Position numbers and translations under genes: made by a program. Positions 7,354 through 7,927 of a stretch of 7,927 nt of DNA are shown in pieces; position 1 is the first letter of the stretch; each line of letters starts with the position of its first letter. The stretch covers positions 1 to 7,927 of the forward strand of contig CAMHUJ010000062.1 in NCBI GenBank assembly GCA_946188175.1, read 5' to 3'. Origin of the DNA: an uncultured Ruminococcus sp. GTDB lineage: Bacteria > Bacillota > Clostridia > Oscillospirales > Ruminococcaceae. The notes under the pieces were generated by a model. That model worked only from the letters and a program-made list of their open reading frames with translations. It was not told where the DNA came from and made no database searches.

Positions 7354-7491
7354 TCAGAGGATTCCTCCGCAGCAGATGCTGCACTGATCAGCGGAGCTGT
7401 CCTGCGTGTTTTTTCCGGCAGTGCAGCCGGTCTCACCGCAGGATTCCATACCGGCTGCCGTTGTCAGGACAGACAGCAGGGCAAGTGTCAT
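7354..7491 (-). CDS. Small Cys-rich ORF, 45 residues, upstream of the zinc-ribbon gene
   Basis: A 45-codon ORF on the minus strand, starting MTLALLSVLTTAAGMESCGE and ending CSICCGGIL. Its support is positional: an AGGCGG ribosome-binding site (7499-7504) 7 nt upstream of the ATG, an in-frame TGA directly before that ATG, and a strong promoter whose predicted start is about 40 nt upstream. The N-terminal 14 residues are hydrophobic but lack the basic residues of a normal signal peptide. The rest is polar and holds five Cys (18, 23, 37, 40, 41). I recognise no family. It may be a real small protein, a leader peptide controlling the downstream gene, or chance. A second ATG at 7495 in another frame would give only about 20 codons. 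The zinc-ribbon gene starts 86 nt after the stop, so the two are probably cotranscribed. Confidence 0.5.
   Translation of the reverse strand: MTLALLSVLTTAAGMESCGETGCTAGKNTQDSSADQCSICCGGIL
7415..7458 (-). promoter_or_regulatory. Mutually exclusive hairpins inside the small ORF
   Basis: On the minus strand GCAGCCGG (7458-7451) can pair perfectly with CCGGCTGC (7430-7423), an 8-bp stem with a 20-nt loop. The same CCGGC can instead pair with GCCGG (7419-7415), a 5-bp stem with a 6-nt loop. The two cannot form together, an arrangement typical of leader switches. GC-rich coding sequence can produce such pairs by chance, and no terminator U-run accompanies either form. Confidence 0.35.
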
Positions 7492-7498
7492 TCATAAA

Positions 7499-7504
7499 CC
7501 GCCT
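7499..7504 (-). promoter_or_regulatory. Ribosome binding site of the small Cys-rich ORF
   Basis: AGGCGG on the minus strand lies 7 nt before the ATG at 7491, ideal spacing, and only 3 nt before the out-of-frame ATG at 7495. It therefore selects the 45-codon frame. It is one mismatch from AGGAGG. Confidence 0.5.
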
Positions 7505-7537
7505 AGATATGCAGATATTGCTTCTGCTGATGCTCAA

Positions 7538-7566
7538 ATTATAGCATATTTCAGCGTATCGTGCAA
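7538..7566 (-). promoter_or_regulatory. Sigma-A promoter with extended -10 for the small ORF / zinc-ribbon transcript
   Basis: On the minus strand TTGCAC (7566-7561) is followed after 17 bp by a perfect TATAAT (7543-7538), with TGC just before it. The predicted start is near 7531, which gives the zinc-ribbon gene a leader of about 264 nt containing the small ORF. The layout matches the GGDEF promoter closely. Confidence 0.8.
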
Positions 7567-7576
7567 CGCATAACAG

Positions 7577-7610
7577 GCGGGTACAGCGTAGATTTATATA
7601 AACGCCCCGC
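7577..7610 (-). terminator. Weak candidate terminator for the right-edge gene
   Basis: An imperfect stem pairs GCGGG with CCCGC and, after a 4-nt bulge, GCGT with ACGC around an AT-rich 12-nt loop. It lies about 26 nt past the stop of the right-edge minus-strand gene. The following bases (CTGTTATG) are a poor U-tract, so this is only a candidate. Without it, transcription from the right-edge gene could run into the zinc-ribbon leader. Confidence 0.3.
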
Positions 7611-7636
7611 ATGAAGATATATGCAAAATGTACAAA

Positions 7637-7927
7637 TCATTCCCATTTGATTTCAGATGCATTGATAAAATCAACGATCAGGTTATCATAGAGCTCGGCA
7701 GTCGCATCAAAATTCTTGAAAAGCTGCTTCGCCTCTTTCTCGGTGACATCATTCGGGATGACCTTCAGCATGATGCACTGATCGGTCGAGATATTGATAA
7801 CGTAATCCGCATTGCCGTTCTGGAAAATCTCCGCGTCAACGGCATGCCCCGAAACGCCGAACATATAAGCATTTTCGTGCTCATTCTGAAACTGGATATA
7901 GGACGCCGGAACCGTGCCGGATTCGAG
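7637..7927 (-). CDS. Unrecognised protein, C-terminal 96 residues; 5' partial
   Basis: The frame is open to the right edge. The visible part runs from LESGTVPASYIQF, through MFGVSGHAVDAEIF and a QCIMLKVIPNDVTEKEAKQLF segment, to NASEIKWE and a TGA stop. The ATG at 7864 is an internal Met, because reading continues upstream for 21 codons without a stop and no SD precedes it. The region is mildly acidic, with no membrane segment, signal or metal motif, and looks like a small soluble alpha/beta domain. I do not recognise the family. It lies upstream of, and in the same direction as, the small ORF and zinc-ribbon gene, but those have their own promoter at 7538-7566. Confidence 0.8.
   Translation of the reverse strand, partial: LESGTVPASYIQFQNEHENAYMFGVSGHAVDAEIFQNGNADYVINISTDQCIMLKVIPNDVTEKEAKQLFKNFDATAELYDNLIVDFINASEIKWE

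Noticed and set aside
7268..7384. N-terminal extension of 39 codons on the zinc-ribbon protein
   Set aside because: It would translate through the 11-bp hairpin and overlap the small ORF; the ATG at 7267 has a far better SD and begins right at the zinc ribbon.
6083..7387. 434-codon plus-strand ORF opposite the zinc-ribbon gene
   Set aside because: It mirrors the zinc-ribbon frame and has a Cys/His/Arg-rich, domainless translation. The minus strand carries the SD and zinc-ribbon motifs.
7354..7491. Small ORF as a SCIFF (six-Cys-in-45) ranthipeptide precursor
   Set aside because: The length matches, but it has five Cys with different spacing, lacks the conserved leader, and no radical SAM maturase is in the window.
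7354..7491. Small ORF as a lipoprotein
   Set aside because: The sequence before the first Cys (AGMESC) does not fit a lipobox and no basic residues open the N-terminus.

Overview
The window looks like chromosomal DNA of a low-to-mid GC Gram-positive anaerobe, most likely a gut or rumen clostridium of the Ruminococcus/Oscillospiraceae type. The evidence is an LPQTG cell-wall sorting signal, purine-rich Shine-Dalgarno sites, sigma-A promoters with extended -10 boxes, G/C-favouring codon use, and a surface protease unusually rich in cysteine. The genus is inference; Gram-positive is well supported.

Layout. (1) 1-4051, plus strand: the 3' part of a very large cell-wall-anchored subtilisin-like (S8, C5a-peptidase/lactocepin type) protease. 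The catalytic Asp lies off the left edge; His, oxyanion Asn and Ser are present, with a PA insert, an Fn3-like domain, a long unassigned stalk, two degenerate C-terminal repeats and LPQTG. (2) 4052-4384: a gap holding a MITE-like element of about 180 bp (4072-4251) with imperfect terminal inverted repeats, then a strong promoter. (3) 4385-5890, plus strand: a seven-TM, PAS-like, GGDEF membrane diguanylate cyclase without the canonical RxxD inhibitory site. (4) 5915-5950: a bidirectional terminator between convergent genes. (5) 5981-7267, minus strand: a membrane protein with two zinc ribbons and a proline-rich tail. (6) 7268-7566, minus strand: its leader, with a promoter, a 45-codon Cys-rich small ORF with its own ribosome-binding site, competing hairpins and an 11-bp intercistronic hairpin. 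(7) 7637-7927, minus strand: the 3' end of an unrecognised gene running off the right edge.

The genes do not form one pathway. The protease acts at the cell surface, the GGDEF protein makes a second messenger at the membrane, and the zinc-ribbon protein is of unknown role. The part that most deserves a second look is the minus-strand leader and small ORF at 7297-7566, which ordinary gene calling would miss. The MITE-like element is the other non-coding structure of note. I saw no tRNA, rRNA, CRISPR array, transposase or phage gene.
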